This document shows positions 1-7,192 of a stretch of 26,883 bases of DNA, piece by piece; the first letter of the stretch is position 1, and each line of letters opens with the position of its first letter. A program made the position numbers and the translations under genes. Location of the stretch: positions 1 through 26,883 of the forward strand of contig JAQUSA010000002.1 of NCBI GenBank assembly GCA_028715315.1. The letters are read 5' to 3'. Below the pieces are notes generated by a model. That model saw nothing but the letters and a program-made list of their open reading frames with translations, ran no database searches and was not told the origin of the DNA. The DNA is from Candidatus Omnitrophota bacterium. Its GTDB lineage: Bacteria; Omnitrophota; Gorgyraeia; Pluralincolimonadales; Pluralincolimonadaceae.

Positions 1-1358
1 ACAAGTTCCCGCTCCAGCAGATCGAGCAGATGACGAAGTCGAACCGCAAGATAGGCCTCGGCGTGATGGGTTTCGCCGAGATGCTCATAAAGCTCGGAGT
101 GCCCTATAATTCCGACGAGGCGATAGAGCTCGCCGAAAAGGTCATGTCGTTCATACAGGAGGAATCGAGGAGGGAGTCTCACGCGCTGGCTTTGAGGCGC
201 GGGACCTTCCCGAATTTCCAGAACTCGATATATTCCGACGGACCGAGCATGAGGAACGCGACGCTCACAACGATCGCGCCGACCGGGACGCTCTCGATAC
301 TGGCCGACACCTCGAGCGGCATCGAGCCCATATTCGCGATATCGTATTACCGCGAGGTCATGGATAAGACGAAGCTTGTCGAGACGAACAGGCTCTTCGA
401 GGAGACCGCCAGGGCGCGCGGGTTCTATTCCGAAGAGCTCATGAAGAAGATAGCCGAGAAGGGGAGCCTGCACGATATAGACGAGGTCCCCGAGGACGTA
501 AAGAGGATATTCGTTACCGCGCACGACATAACCCCGATATGGCACATAAGGATGCAGGCCGCCTTCCAGAAGTATACTGACAACGCGGTCTCGAAGACGG
601 TCAATTTCGCGAACAACGCCACGCCTGACGGCGTGCGTGAGGTCTACCTGCTTGCGTATAAGATGGATTGCAAGGGCGTGACGATCTACCGCGACGGAAG
701 CCGCGAGGAGCAGGTCCTTTATATAGCGCATTCGAAGGAGAAACCCGCCGGGTTGACCGAAACTGCGGACGCAGCGGAGGCGTCGCTCTCCCCGAAGGCC
801 GAAGAGAAGGCGAGGACATCGCCCCGCCCGAGGCCCGAGGTCATAAGGGGCACCACAACGAAGATCCTGACCGGCTGCGGCAACCTTTATATCACGATAA
901 ACGAGGATGAGAACGGGATGCCGTTCGAGGTATTTACGTCTATGGGCAAGGCCGGCGGCTGCGCTTCGAGCCAGCTCGAAGCTATCGGAAGGCTCGTATC
1001 GCTCGCCTTACGCTGCGGGCTCGATACGCATTCCATAATAGAGCAGCTCAACGGCATAAGGTGCCCGAACCCGTCGTGGGAGAGGGGCGGCAGGATATTC
1101 TCGTGCGCCGATGCGCTCGCGAAGGTAATAGAGAGGCGCCTGCTGAACAACAAGAACGCTACTACGCATGTTGCGGCCGAAGCTCCCGTGGCTTCCGTAA
1201 CTGAAACGAAAGCGGAAGAAGCCCCCTCGGCGCCAAAGGCCAGGTCAAAGGCCGCGCTCGGGAACGTCGTGGGAGTCTGCCCCGATTGCGGAGGCGCGCT
1301 CCAGCACGTCGAAGGATGCATGGTCTGCAAGGGATGCGGTTATTCCAAGTGCGGTTAA
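1..1358 (+). CDS. nrdJ: Class II (B12-dependent) ribonucleotide reductase, C-terminal part
   Basis: Reduces ribonucleotides to deoxyribonucleotides using adenosylcobalamin. The 5' end lies outside the window: the frame is open from base 3, so the Met at 30 is internal. Visible parts are the end of the catalytic barrel (G-P-S-M-R-N then T-I-A-P-T-G-T-L-S), a TSCPD-type domain (from T-G-C-G-N-L-Y to R-C-P-N-P-S-W), a Lys/Ala/Pro-rich linker, and a C-terminal zinc ribbon with two CxxC pairs (CPDC and CKGC) ending Y-S-K-C-G. The TSCPD domain and terminal Cys-rich tail are typical of long NrdJ proteins. The stop codon directly abuts the ATG of dcd, so the two are probably co-transcribed, which fits a shared role in dNTP supply. 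Identity is secure; the N-terminal half cannot be judged. Confidence 0.93.
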   Translation, partial: KFPLQQIEQMTKSNRKIGLGVMGFAEMLIKLGVPYNSDEAIELAEKVMSFIQEESRRESHALALRRGTFPNFQNSIYSDGPSMRNATLTTIAPTGTLSILADTSSGIEPIFAISYYREVMDKTKLVETNRLFEETARARGFYSEELMKKIAEKGSLHDIDEVPEDVKRIFVTAHDITPIWHIRMQAAFQKYTDNAVSKTVNFANNATPDGVREVYLLAYKMDCKGVTIYRDGSREEQVLYIAHSKEKPAGLTETADAAEASLSPKAEEKARTSPRPRPEVIRGTTTKILTGCGNLYITINEDENGMPFEVFTSMGKAGGCASSQLEAIGRLVSLALRCGLDTHSIIEQLNGIRCPNPSWERGGRIFSCADALAKVIERRLLNNKNATTHVAAEAPVASVTETKAEEAPSAPKARSKAALGNVVGVCPDCGGALQHVEGCMVCKGCGYSKCG

Positions 1359-1916
1359 ATGATTAAATCCGACCGTTGGATCAAAAAAATGGCCCTCGAG
1401 GCCAAGATGATCGAGCCGTTCCTCGACCACCAGGTCTCGGAGGGCCATATAAGTTTCGGGCTATCGAGCTTCGGCTACGATATCCGCGTCCATAACGAAT
1501 ACAAGGTATTCGTCGGCACCGGAAATCCCGTGATCGACCCCAAGAATATCGACCCGAACTCTTTCGCCGACTTTGTCGGAGAAATATGCGTGATACCCCC
1601 GAACTCGTTCGTGCTCGCGCGGTCCTTCGAATATTTCAGGATGCCAGAGAAGGTCATCGCGATCTGCTTCGGGAAATCCACATACTGCCGCTGCGGCATA
1701 GTGGCCAACATAAGCCCGCTCGAACCCACCTGGGAGGGCTTCCTGACGATGGCGATATCGAACACGACCCCGCATCCCGCGAAGATATACTCGCACGAGG
1801 GGATAGCCCAGCTCCTGTTCTACGAGGGAGAGGAGGCCCCCGAAGTGACATACAGGGACAGGAAGGGGAAATATCAGGCGCAGAAGGGCATAGTCCTGCC
1901 GAAGGTAAGCCCTTAG
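1359..1916 (+). CDS. dcd: dCTP deaminase
   Basis: Deaminates dCTP to dUTP, feeding dTMP synthesis (some family members also hydrolyse dUTP to dUMP). At 185 aa it has normal family length. Family signatures are S-S-F-G-Y-D-I-R near residue 30, the G-K-S-T-Y-C-R-C-G nucleotide-binding stretch, and T-W-E-G-F, with Glu126 in the place of the catalytic Glu of the family. The C-terminal Y-R-D-R-K-G-K-Y-Q-A-Q-K-G is the usual nucleotide-closing tail. The ATG follows the nrdJ stop with no gap. There is no separate Shine-Dalgarno, so translation is probably coupled to nrdJ. Whether it is monofunctional or bifunctional (with dUTPase activity) cannot be decided by eye. Confidence 0.93.
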   Translation: MIKSDRWIKKMALEAKMIEPFLDHQVSEGHISFGLSSFGYDIRVHNEYKVFVGTGNPVIDPKNIDPNSFADFVGEICVIPPNSFVLARSFEYFRMPEKVIAICFGKSTYCRCGIVANISPLEPTWEGFLTMAISNTTPHPAKIYSHEGIAQLLFYEGEEAPEVTYRDRKGKYQAQKGIVLPKVSP

Positions 1917-1929
1917 AGGGTACCGGACC

Positions 1930-2772
1930 GTGAAATACATCCTGCCAGCCCGCGATCTAAACCTGGAACACACGCTGGAGTGCGGCCAGGCGTTCAGGTG
2001 GGAAGACCTGGGCGGCTGTTATTCCGGGGTGATCGGCGGCGCACTGGTAAAAGTATCGCATTCGTGCGGAAAACTTCTTGTCGAATCGAGCGCGCCTGTC
2101 GGGAAAGAAAGGCTCGAGGATTATTTCGGGCTGAACGAAGACCTTCCTTCGATATACAGGCATATAGGCAAGGACCCCGTCATTAATAAAGCCATAAAGA
2201 AGTTCCGCGGCCTGCGTATCCTGAACCAGGACCGGTGGGAATGCCTCGCGTCGTTCATACTCTCGTCATACACGAATATCCCCCGCATAAAGAAGATGAT
2301 AGCCGGCCTCTCGCGCGGGTTCGGAAGGCGTGTCGCGCTAGGTGATAGCGTAAATTATACATTTCCCGAGGCCTCCGGCATCGCTAAAGCCGACATACGG
2401 GCGCTTAAGGCGCTCGGGCTCGGTTTCAGGGCTGAATATATAAAGGAGACGGCGTCCAGGATAGCCGCGAAAGAAATTGACTTGGATGAGGTCGGGGATT
2501 TAAACTATGAGCAGGCGAAGAAGGCGCTCGTCTCCCTGAAAGGGGTGGGCGGGAAGGTCGCCGATTGCGTGTTGCTCTTTTCTTTTAAAAAGTACGAGGC
2601 GTTCCCCGTGGACGTATGGATCAAAAGGGGGATCGAGGACCTGTATTTCAGGGGGAAGACGGTCAGCCCGGAAGAGGCAGCCCGTTTCGCGCGCAGACGG
2701 TTCGGGCCGTATGCGGGATATGCGCAGGAATACTTATACCATTACCTAAGGCATGAAAGGGGGAGGGGATGA
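1930..2772 (+). CDS. OGG1-type 8-oxoguanine DNA glycosylase/AP lyase (HhH-GPD)
   Basis: Base-excision repair glycosylase, 280 aa, starting at a GTG codon. The N-terminal domain has the OGG1/AlkA pattern L-E-C-G-Q-A-F-R-W, followed by the middle helical segment. The helix-hairpin-helix GPD motif is L-K-G-V-G-G-K-V-A-D-C with catalytic Lys209, and Asp228 lies in F-P-V-D-V-W. The 19-residue Lys-Asp spacing is the same as in human OGG1 (K249/D268), and Lys at this position indicates a bifunctional glycosylase/lyase rather than an AlkA-type monofunctional enzyme. It starts 13 bases after the dcd stop and its TGA overlaps the next gene's ATG (ATGA). The family is firm; 8-oxoG specificity is inferred from the Lys/Asp pair and the QAFRW motif. 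Confidence 0.87.
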   Translation: MKYILPARDLNLEHTLECGQAFRWEDLGGCYSGVIGGALVKVSHSCGKLLVESSAPVGKERLEDYFGLNEDLPSIYRHIGKDPVINKAIKKFRGLRILNQDRWECLASFILSSYTNIPRIKKMIAGLSRGFGRRVALGDSVNYTFPEASGIAKADIRALKALGLGFRAEYIKETASRIAAKEIDLDEVGDLNYEQAKKALVSLKGVGGKVADCVLLFSFKKYEAFPVDVWIKRGIEDLYFRGKTVSPEEAARFARRRFGPYAGYAQEYLYHYLRHERGRG

Positions 2773-3041
2773 TAGAGGAATACAGGAGGAAGACCAATAT
2801 CGGCATAAGCTCCGGCATAGCCGCACAGGTCCTGGGTTATTTCATCACTTTTTCCAGGATCGGCATAGTGATGTGGATAGGCGCGCTTCTGGCGTGGGGA
2901 GGTTTTCTTCTCGTCATTTGGGGCCTTTACAATTACGCTAAGGGCAAGGGCTACAACGGGATGTGGGGACTGCTTGGGCTGCTCAGCATATTCGGCCTGG
3001 CGATCCTCGCGTTTTTCCCGGATAAGAAAAAAAGGACATAA
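2769..3041 (+). CDS. Small two-helix membrane protein, unknown function
   Basis: A 90-aa hypothetical protein. A short charged N-terminus (M-I-E-E-Y-R-R-K-T) precedes two hydrophobic segments at about residues 18-54 (possibly one long hairpin region) and 63-83, with a lysine-rich C-terminal tail (D-K-K-K-R-T) that probably faces the cytoplasm. The segment G-Y-N-G-M-W-G-L-L-G resembles the second helix of small bacterial inner-membrane proteins annotated as hypothetical. The start is supported by a strong purine-rich Shine-Dalgarno (GGGGAGGGG) just before the ATG and by the ATGA overlap with the glycosylase gene. I do not recognise a function; operon position alone says little. Confidence 0.65.
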   Translation: MIEEYRRKTNIGISSGIAAQVLGYFITFSRIGIVMWIGALLAWGGFLLVIWGLYNYAKGKGYNGMWGLLGLLSIFGLAILAFFPDKKKRT

Positions 3042-3042
3042 G

Positions 3043-3597
3043 ATGCGTAATCCCTCAGCAGTATTTTTCCTGGCCGTTTTAATATTGGCATGCTGCGCAT
3101 TATGCGCAGCGGAGGTGCTCGATAAAGACCTGAAGATAGGCGATACCGTCTATCCGAAGGGCACACAGGTCGGTTATTATAAATCCGGTAAACTCTACTG
3201 GGCGCAGCCGAAGAGGCCCTTGACTATCGACGGACTCAGGTGCGCGGCCAACTACAATGTGATATTCTACCCGTCGGGAAAACTGAAGCAGATCCGCCTC
3301 GCGACCTCCGCCGTGATCGACGGAAGGAGATGCGCGGCGAATTATCTGACACAGTTGTACGAGTCCGGAAGGCTCATGGTATGCCCGCTGGCCGAACCGA
3401 CAACGATCGACGGCATAAAACTCAATAACCGGGATTTTGCATTCTTCTCGGAGGACGGCAGGCTTTCCGGGATGATGATACACCAGCCGGTCACGATCAA
3501 GGGCAAGAAGTACATGCCGAATTGCGAGATCTACCTGGACGATAAGGGGAATGTCACGGAGGAGAAGAAACTAGCCGACGGCGTCCATTATTACTGA
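3043..3597 (+). CDS. Secreted protein with four 30-residue repeats (MORN/YwqK-like)
   Basis: A 184-aa exported protein. I chose ATG 3043 because AAGGA lies six bases upstream and the following residues make a clean signal peptide (hydrophobic core to L-C-A-A, cleavage near residue 23); the frame is open further upstream, but that part overlaps the previous gene. The mature protein is built from repeats of exactly 30 residues starting near residues 46, 76, 106 and 136. The unit is roughly aromatic-x-S-G-K/R-L, then a hydrophobic strand, T-I-D-G, and R-C-A-A-N in the first two copies. The pattern resembles MORN-type or YwqK-type beta-hairpin repeats but is not an exact match. Each of the first two repeats carries one cysteine, a possible disulfide pair. 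The 3' end overlaps the convergent TPR gene by 7 bases. Function unknown. Confidence 0.75.
   Translation: MRNPSAVFFLAVLILACCALCAAEVLDKDLKIGDTVYPKGTQVGYYKSGKLYWAQPKRPLTIDGLRCAANYNVIFYPSGKLKQIRLATSAVIDGRRCAANYLTQLYESGRLMVCPLAEPTTIDGIKLNNRDFAFFSEDGRLSGMMIHQPVTIKGKKYMPNCEIYLDDKGNVTEEKKLADGVHYY
3178..3537 (+). repeat. Four tandem 90-base coding repeat units
   Basis: This is the protein-level repeat inside the secreted protein. The S-G-K-L / S-G-R-L / D-G-R-L landmarks recur at residues 48, 78, 108 and 138, exactly 30 codons apart, with I-D-G at 62, 92 and 122 (I-K-G at 152). A fifth degenerate start (D-D-K-G-N-V) follows. The DNA has diverged between copies, so this is an old duplication rather than an unstable tandem repeat. 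Confidence 0.7.
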
Positions 3598-4151
3598 AAC
3601 CTCCCCGTGGCATCCTGCAGCTTCCGGATAAATCCTTTATACAGAAGGTCCGTCTCGATCCCAAGCGCCTTCGCTTTTTCTACGTCATCCCAGGCCTTGT
3701 CGTATTCATCCATATCGTAATATACGCGCGCGCGGTTGAAGTAGGCGTCCTTATACCCGGGGTCTATCTTTATTGCGTCCGTGAAATCGGATATCGCTTC
3801 GGCATACATCTGTTTATAGGCGAAGGATATCCCGCGCCCGTAATACGCCGCCGCATATTTCGGGTCTATCCTTAACGCCTGGGTGAAATCCATTATAGAG
3901 AGGTCGTATTCCCCCTTGTACCTGTAAGCGAACCCGCGCAGGTAGTAAGCTCCCGAGCATTTAGGCTCTGCCGCAAGCATCTCGTTGCACTTTTCGATCG
4001 CCTTGTCGTATTCGTTGTTGACGAGGAACCGGCTTGCCTGCGTCAAAAGCTTCACGACCTTGTTTTCCGCGGCTGCCTGGGCGGGCAAACAGTAAAATAT
4101 CGCGGTAAGGAACAAAAAAAACGCCAAAAGGAACTTAATATTCCGTTTCAT
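3591..4151 (-). CDS. Secreted tetratricopeptide-repeat protein
   Basis: The only gene on the minus strand, 186 aa. An N-terminal signal peptide (M-K-R-N-I-K, hydrophobic core, A-Q-A-A-A) sends it to the periplasm or outer envelope. The rest is a TPR array of about four 34-residue units, visible in A-Y-Y-L-R-G-F-A-Y, A-Y-Y-G-R-G-I-S-F and A-Y-F-N-R-A-R-V-Y, each followed by Y-x-x-A-I-x-D-F and an I-D-P-x-Y turn. TPRs bind partner proteins; no catalytic domain is present. It is transcribed divergently from the MscS-like gene, has its own good -10 element, and carries a Shine-Dalgarno (CGGAG) about eight bases before the ATG. Its stop overlaps the convergent neighbour by 7 bases, with no terminator visible between them. 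Its partner is unknown. Confidence 0.82.
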   Translation of the reverse strand: MKRNIKFLLAFFLFLTAIFYCLPAQAAAENKVVKLLTQASRFLVNNEYDKAIEKCNEMLAAEPKCSGAYYLRGFAYRYKGEYDLSIMDFTQALRIDPKYAAAYYGRGISFAYKQMYAEAISDFTDAIKIDPGYKDAYFNRARVYYDMDEYDKAWDDVEKAKALGIETDLLYKGFIRKLQDATGRFQ

Positions 4152-4176
4152 CGCGGTCTCCGTTTTTATTTCGTTG

Positions 4177-4185
4177 ATTATAGCA
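4177..4185 (-). promoter_or_regulatory. Extended -10 promoter for the TPR gene
   Basis: Read on the minus strand this is TGCTATAAT, a perfect extended -10 box, about 25 bases before the ATG at 4151. The predicted 5' leader is about 20 bases and includes the CGGAG ribosome site. No good -35 hexamer is present at 17 bases (TATCAG), as is usual for extended -10 promoters. Confidence 0.6.
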
Positions 4186-4235
4186 TATCATAAGTGCGCC
4201 TGATAGAAATTTATTGCGAAATCTGGAAAAAGTGC

Positions 4236-4263
4236 TTGACAAAAAATGTAGTTATGTTATAAA
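4236..4263 (+). promoter_or_regulatory. Sigma-70-type promoter for the MscS-like gene
   Basis: A perfect -35 box TTGACA (4236-4241), a 16-base spacer and -10 TATAAA (4258-4263), with a TG one base before the -10 (extended form). Transcription would start near 4270, giving a leader of about 45 bases that ends in a very strong AGGAGGGG ribosome site. It is one of the two best promoters in the window. Confidence 0.75.
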
Positions 4264-4316
4264 TAGAGTCAAGCAGGGATTGAAAGAGGATTGAAAAACC
4301 TGAAAGGAGGGGTAAG

Positions 4317-5012
4317 ATGGGTGATGGACAGCAGGCAGTACAGATTATCCTCGATACCTGGAGCCAGGTATGGGGTAATCTAGCGGGATATCTGTCTAAG
4401 ATAATCGTCGCGTTGATCGTATTCATAGTCGGCATCATTGTTGCGAAGGTTATCGAGAAGCTTATCGTGCAGGTCCTTAAGGTTGCCCGTTTTGATGTCT
4501 TATCTGAAAAGGCGGGGATCGCCAGCATACTCGCCAAGGGTGAGATCAAGCATACCCTTTCTGAGCTCATAGGCATAGCTTTCTATTGGCTTATGGCGCT
4601 GGTAGTGGTCATAATAACGCTGAACCTTGTAAGCCCCAACCCGGAAGTGATGGCAGGAAGCTTCCTCGATGAGGCGGTCAAGTACGCAGGAAAAGTAATA
4701 CTGTCGATATTTGTCCTGGTCCTGGGCCTTTTCTTTGCCGCCCTGATCGGTTCCGTGGTAAGGACGACGGCTTCGAACGCCGGTGTCGCTACCGCGAAGA
4801 ACCTCGGCCAGATAGCGCAGGTGGTCATAATAGTGATAACGGCTTTGACGGTGCTTCCCATGTTGGGGGTCCGGACATTCATTTTGGATATGGCTGTAGT
4901 CGTGACGCTGGCCGCCACCGGATTGGCCCTTGGCCTTTCCTTTGGCCTCGGCTCGAAGGATCTAGCCGGCAAGATGATGTCAGAGATCGTAGACAAATGG
5001 AAGAAGAAATAA
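4317..5012 (+). CDS. Multi-helix membrane protein with MscS-related helix repeats
   Basis: A 231-aa integral membrane protein of the conserved TM-helix type related to mechanosensitive channels. Hydrophobic helices lie near residues 24-46, 83-105, 122-147, 165-183 and 188-210. The end of the last helix, G-L-A-L-G-L-S-F-G-L-G-S-K-D-L-A, matches the Gly/Ala-rich pore helix and following turn of MscS (A-L-G-F-G-L-Q-D pattern). However, the protein stops about 20 residues later and lacks the cytoplasmic beta and vestibule domains of MscS. Two repeats of helix plus V-x-K-V/V-R-T are discernible. The ATG is fixed by a strong AGGAGGGG and a good promoter. It is a monocistronic unit bounded by a terminator. 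A role as a channel or osmotic-stress membrane protein is inferred. Confidence 0.78.
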   Translation: MGDGQQAVQIILDTWSQVWGNLAGYLSKIIVALIVFIVGIIVAKVIEKLIVQVLKVARFDVLSEKAGIASILAKGEIKHTLSELIGIAFYWLMALVVVIITLNLVSPNPEVMAGSFLDEAVKYAGKVILSIFVLVLGLFFAALIGSVVRTTASNAGVATAKNLGQIAQVVIIVITALTVLPMLGVRTFILDMAVVVTLAATGLALGLSFGLGSKDLAGKMMSEIVDKWKKK

Positions 5013-5065
5013 GTTAGGGAGGAACTCGCAACAAGAGTTGGACATCTTCAACTAGTACTATACAG

Positions 5066-5102
5066 GAAGGGACTTCTAAACGGGGAAGTCCCTTCTTTTT
5101 TT
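5066..5102 (+). terminator. Rho-independent terminator after the MscS-like gene
   Basis: A perfect 11-bp inverted repeat (GAAGGGACTTC at 5066-5076, GAAGTCCCTTC at 5085-5095) with an 8-base loop is followed by seven T residues (5096-5102). It lies 53 bases after the stop codon at 5012. It ends only about 20 bases before the ATP-grasp gene at 5122, so the downstream operon needs read-through or a promoter that I could not identify. Confidence 0.92.
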
Positions 5103-5121
5103 GTATCCCGGAAAGGGAAAA

Positions 5122-6141
5122 GTGGCAAATATTGGAGCGAAGCGAAATAAACGACCCAAGATAGTGGGCCTGACCTACGACGTCAAGCCGGACTATGTCC
5201 GCAAGAAAGGCGACCCTGAGGACGCCAATGCCGAGTTCGACCATCCCGATACCATAGAGGTAATAAAGGACGCGATCGAATCCGGCGGGCATAAGGTCGT
5301 GAAGATCGGGAATGTCAGGAACCTGCTGCGCCGGATCAAGAGCCTCGACGTGGATATAGTCTTCAATATCGCCGAAGGCGTATCCGGGCGCAACAGGGAA
5401 TCGGAGATCCCCGTGATACTTGAGATGGCCGGCATCCCGTTCGTCGGGGCCGACGGCCTCACGCTCGGGCTCACGCTCGACAAGGTCATGGCGAAGAAGG
5501 TCCTGATATTCGAAGGAGTGCCGACCCCCGCTTTTTTCCAGATTTCTGATATAAATAATGTCGACGGGGCGGGGATAGATTTTCCGCTGATCGTAAAGCC
5601 GAAGCAGGAAGGCTCGAGCAAGGGCATAAGCGATAAATCGATAGTGCACAACAGGCGCGACATGATCAGGCAGGCGGATTGGGTCATACGCACCTATAAA
5701 CAACCGGCGCTCGTGGAGAGCTTCATAACCGGCTCGGAGTTCACGATCCCGATAATAGGCAATGAGAAGCCCGAGGTGCTGCCGACCGTGCAGATAAGCA
5801 TAGACGGCAAGACGAACCTAGGAGACCTCTGTTATACGTTCTCAAGGATAAGCTCCAACACGCTGAATTATGTCTGTCCGGCAAGGATAACGAGAGGGCT
5901 CGACAGGAAGATAAAGGATGTGGCCCTGAAGGCTTACAAGGCCGTGGAATGCCGCGACTTCGGAAGGGTCGATTTCAGGGTGGATAAGCGCGGGAATCCC
6001 TACGTGCTCGAGATAAACCCGCTGCCGTCATTATCAACGGAAGACGTATTCATGACGATCGCGCGGCAGATGAAGGTCTCGTACAACAGCATAATCAACA
6101 GGATACTCGACCACGCGTTAGAAAGGTATGGGATAAGATAA
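5122..6141 (+). CDS. D-Ala-D-Ala ligase-like ATP-grasp enzyme (copy 1)
   Basis: An ATP-grasp carboxylate-amine ligase, 339 aa from GTG 5122. That start is preferred because GGAAAGGG lies just upstream; a possible TTG at 5101 falls inside the terminator T-tract. ATP-binding features are F-P-L-I-V-K-P-K followed by the glycine-rich loop E-G-S-S-K-G-I, and the metal-binding end motif V-L-E-I-N-P-L-P. The family F-N-I-A-E-G segment and G-I-P-F-V-G-A-D match the Ddl-like superfamily. The N-terminal G-G-x-S-x-E and H-G-x-x-G-E-D-G signatures that bind D-alanine in true Ddl are absent, so the substrate need not be D-Ala. It is followed, one base after its stop, by a paralogue and then a lysine aminomutase. 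Joining an amino acid to an amine or amino acid is likely; the exact substrate is unknown. Confidence 0.82.
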   Translation: MANIGAKRNKRPKIVGLTYDVKPDYVRKKGDPEDANAEFDHPDTIEVIKDAIESGGHKVVKIGNVRNLLRRIKSLDVDIVFNIAEGVSGRNRESEIPVILEMAGIPFVGADGLTLGLTLDKVMAKKVLIFEGVPTPAFFQISDINNVDGAGIDFPLIVKPKQEGSSKGISDKSIVHNRRDMIRQADWVIRTYKQPALVESFITGSEFTIPIIGNEKPEVLPTVQISIDGKTNLGDLCYTFSRISSNTLNYVCPARITRGLDRKIKDVALKAYKAVECRDFGRVDFRVDKRGNPYVLEINPLPSLSTEDVFMTIARQMKVSYNSIINRILDHALERYGIR

Positions 6142-6142
6142 G

Positions 6143-7192
6143 ATGGGCCTCAGGGTGGCGCTCGCATATAATTTAAAGAGGAAGATAGACGATGCCGGCC
6201 TGCCGGATGATTATTATTCGGAGTTCGACAGCAAGGAGACGATAGAGGCTATCGCAAGCGGGCTGCGTTCCGGCGGCAACGAGGTCTTCCTTGTCGAGGC
6301 CGATAAGGGGATGCTTAACTGGTTCCAGTCCAATAAGGTGGATATCGTCTTCAATATAGCCGAGGGCATGAACGGCGAGTCGAGGGAGGCCCAAGTGCCT
6401 GCCGTACTCGATTTCCTCGGCATACCGTACAGCGGTTCCGGAGTGCTCGCGCTCAGCATCTCGCTTAACAAGGCTTTGACAAAGAAATTATTCGAGCAGG
6501 CGGGGATACCTACACCGAAATACAGGCTGATAACAGACCCGTCCGACATATCCGACTCCGGCCTGAGGTATCCGCTTATAGTGAAGCCTAACAGGGAAGG
6601 CTCCGGCAAGGGCATAACAATAACGAGCGTAGTGCGCAATAGGGCCGAGCTTACGAGGGAGGTCGAGAAAACCTCCCGAGTATACAGGCAGGAGATACTC
6701 GTAGAGGAGTTCATAGAAGGCAAGGAGCTGACGGTAGGGATCATCGGTAATTATCCTCCCGCGGCGCTGCCTATATTAGAGATAGATTTCTCGAATTGCC
6801 GCGCGTCGGGCGAATTTTTCTATACATGGAAGGTAAAGGAGTTCGAAAAAGAGGTCGAAGACAGCAAGGGCCTGAGCCCGCTGTGGCATTGCCCGGCAAG
6901 GCTGACCGACCGCGAGACCGCCCTGATAAGGGATACCGCAATAAAGGCTTTCAATATCCTGGGCTGTGTCGACCTGTCGCGCGTGGATATCATGCTCGAC
7001 AAGAAGGGCGTACCGTACGTGCTGGAAGTCAATCCGCTGCCGGGCCTCGACCCGGTCGATTCGAATTTTCCGTTCATCGGCAAGCGCGCCGGGTTCGATT
7101 ATCCCGCGCTTATGAACAGGATACTGGAAACAGCCATAGAAAGACATACCAAAAACGGCAATCTCGTCTTACAGGAAAGGAGCTTTCGTTGA
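6143..7192 (+). CDS. D-Ala-D-Ala ligase-like ATP-grasp enzyme (copy 2)
   Basis: A second ATP-grasp ligase, 349 aa, clearly paralogous to the preceding gene: both share V-D-I-V-F-N-I-A-E-G, a variable R-E-segment, G-I-P, Y/F-P-L-I-V-K-P, E-G-S-x-K-G-I and V-L-E-x-N-P-L-P. Again the canonical Ddl D-alanine motifs are missing. A central insertion absent from copy 1 (around E-F-F-Y-T-W-K-V-K-E-F-E-K-E-V) may shape a different acceptor pocket. Its TGA overlaps the TTG start of the aminomutase, indicating translational coupling. Two successive ligases suggest two consecutive condensations or two different substrates. Fold and chemistry are well supported; the product is not known. Confidence 0.82.
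   Translation: MGLRVALAYNLKRKIDDAGLPDDYYSEFDSKETIEAIASGLRSGGNEVFLVEADKGMLNWFQSNKVDIVFNIAEGMNGESREAQVPAVLDFLGIPYSGSGVLALSISLNKALTKKLFEQAGIPTPKYRLITDPSDISDSGLRYPLIVKPNREGSGKGITITSVVRNRAELTREVEKTSRVYRQEILVEEFIEGKELTVGIIGNYPPAALPILEIDFSNCRASGEFFYTWKVKEFEKEVEDSKGLSPLWHCPARLTDRETALIRDTAIKAFNILGCVDLSRVDIMLDKKGVPYVLEVNPLPGLDPVDSNFPFIGKRAGFDYPALMNRILETAIERHTKNGNLVLQERSFR

Noticed and set aside
5101..5121. TTG start for the first ATP-grasp gene
   Set aside because: The TTG is part of the terminator T-tract with no usable ribosome site; GTG 5122 has GGAAAGGG upstream.
6796..7188. N-terminal extension of the lysine aminomutase frame
   Set aside because: It lies wholly inside the second ATP-grasp gene, is Arg/Gly-rich out-of-frame translation, and the TTG at 7189 has a good ribosome site and gives the family length.
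5122..7192. Annotation of both ATP-grasp genes as D-alanine-D-alanine ligase (ddl)
   Set aside because: The ATP-grasp core fits, but the N-terminal and His-Gly-x-x-Gly-Glu-Asp-Gly motifs that define Ddl substrate binding are not present.
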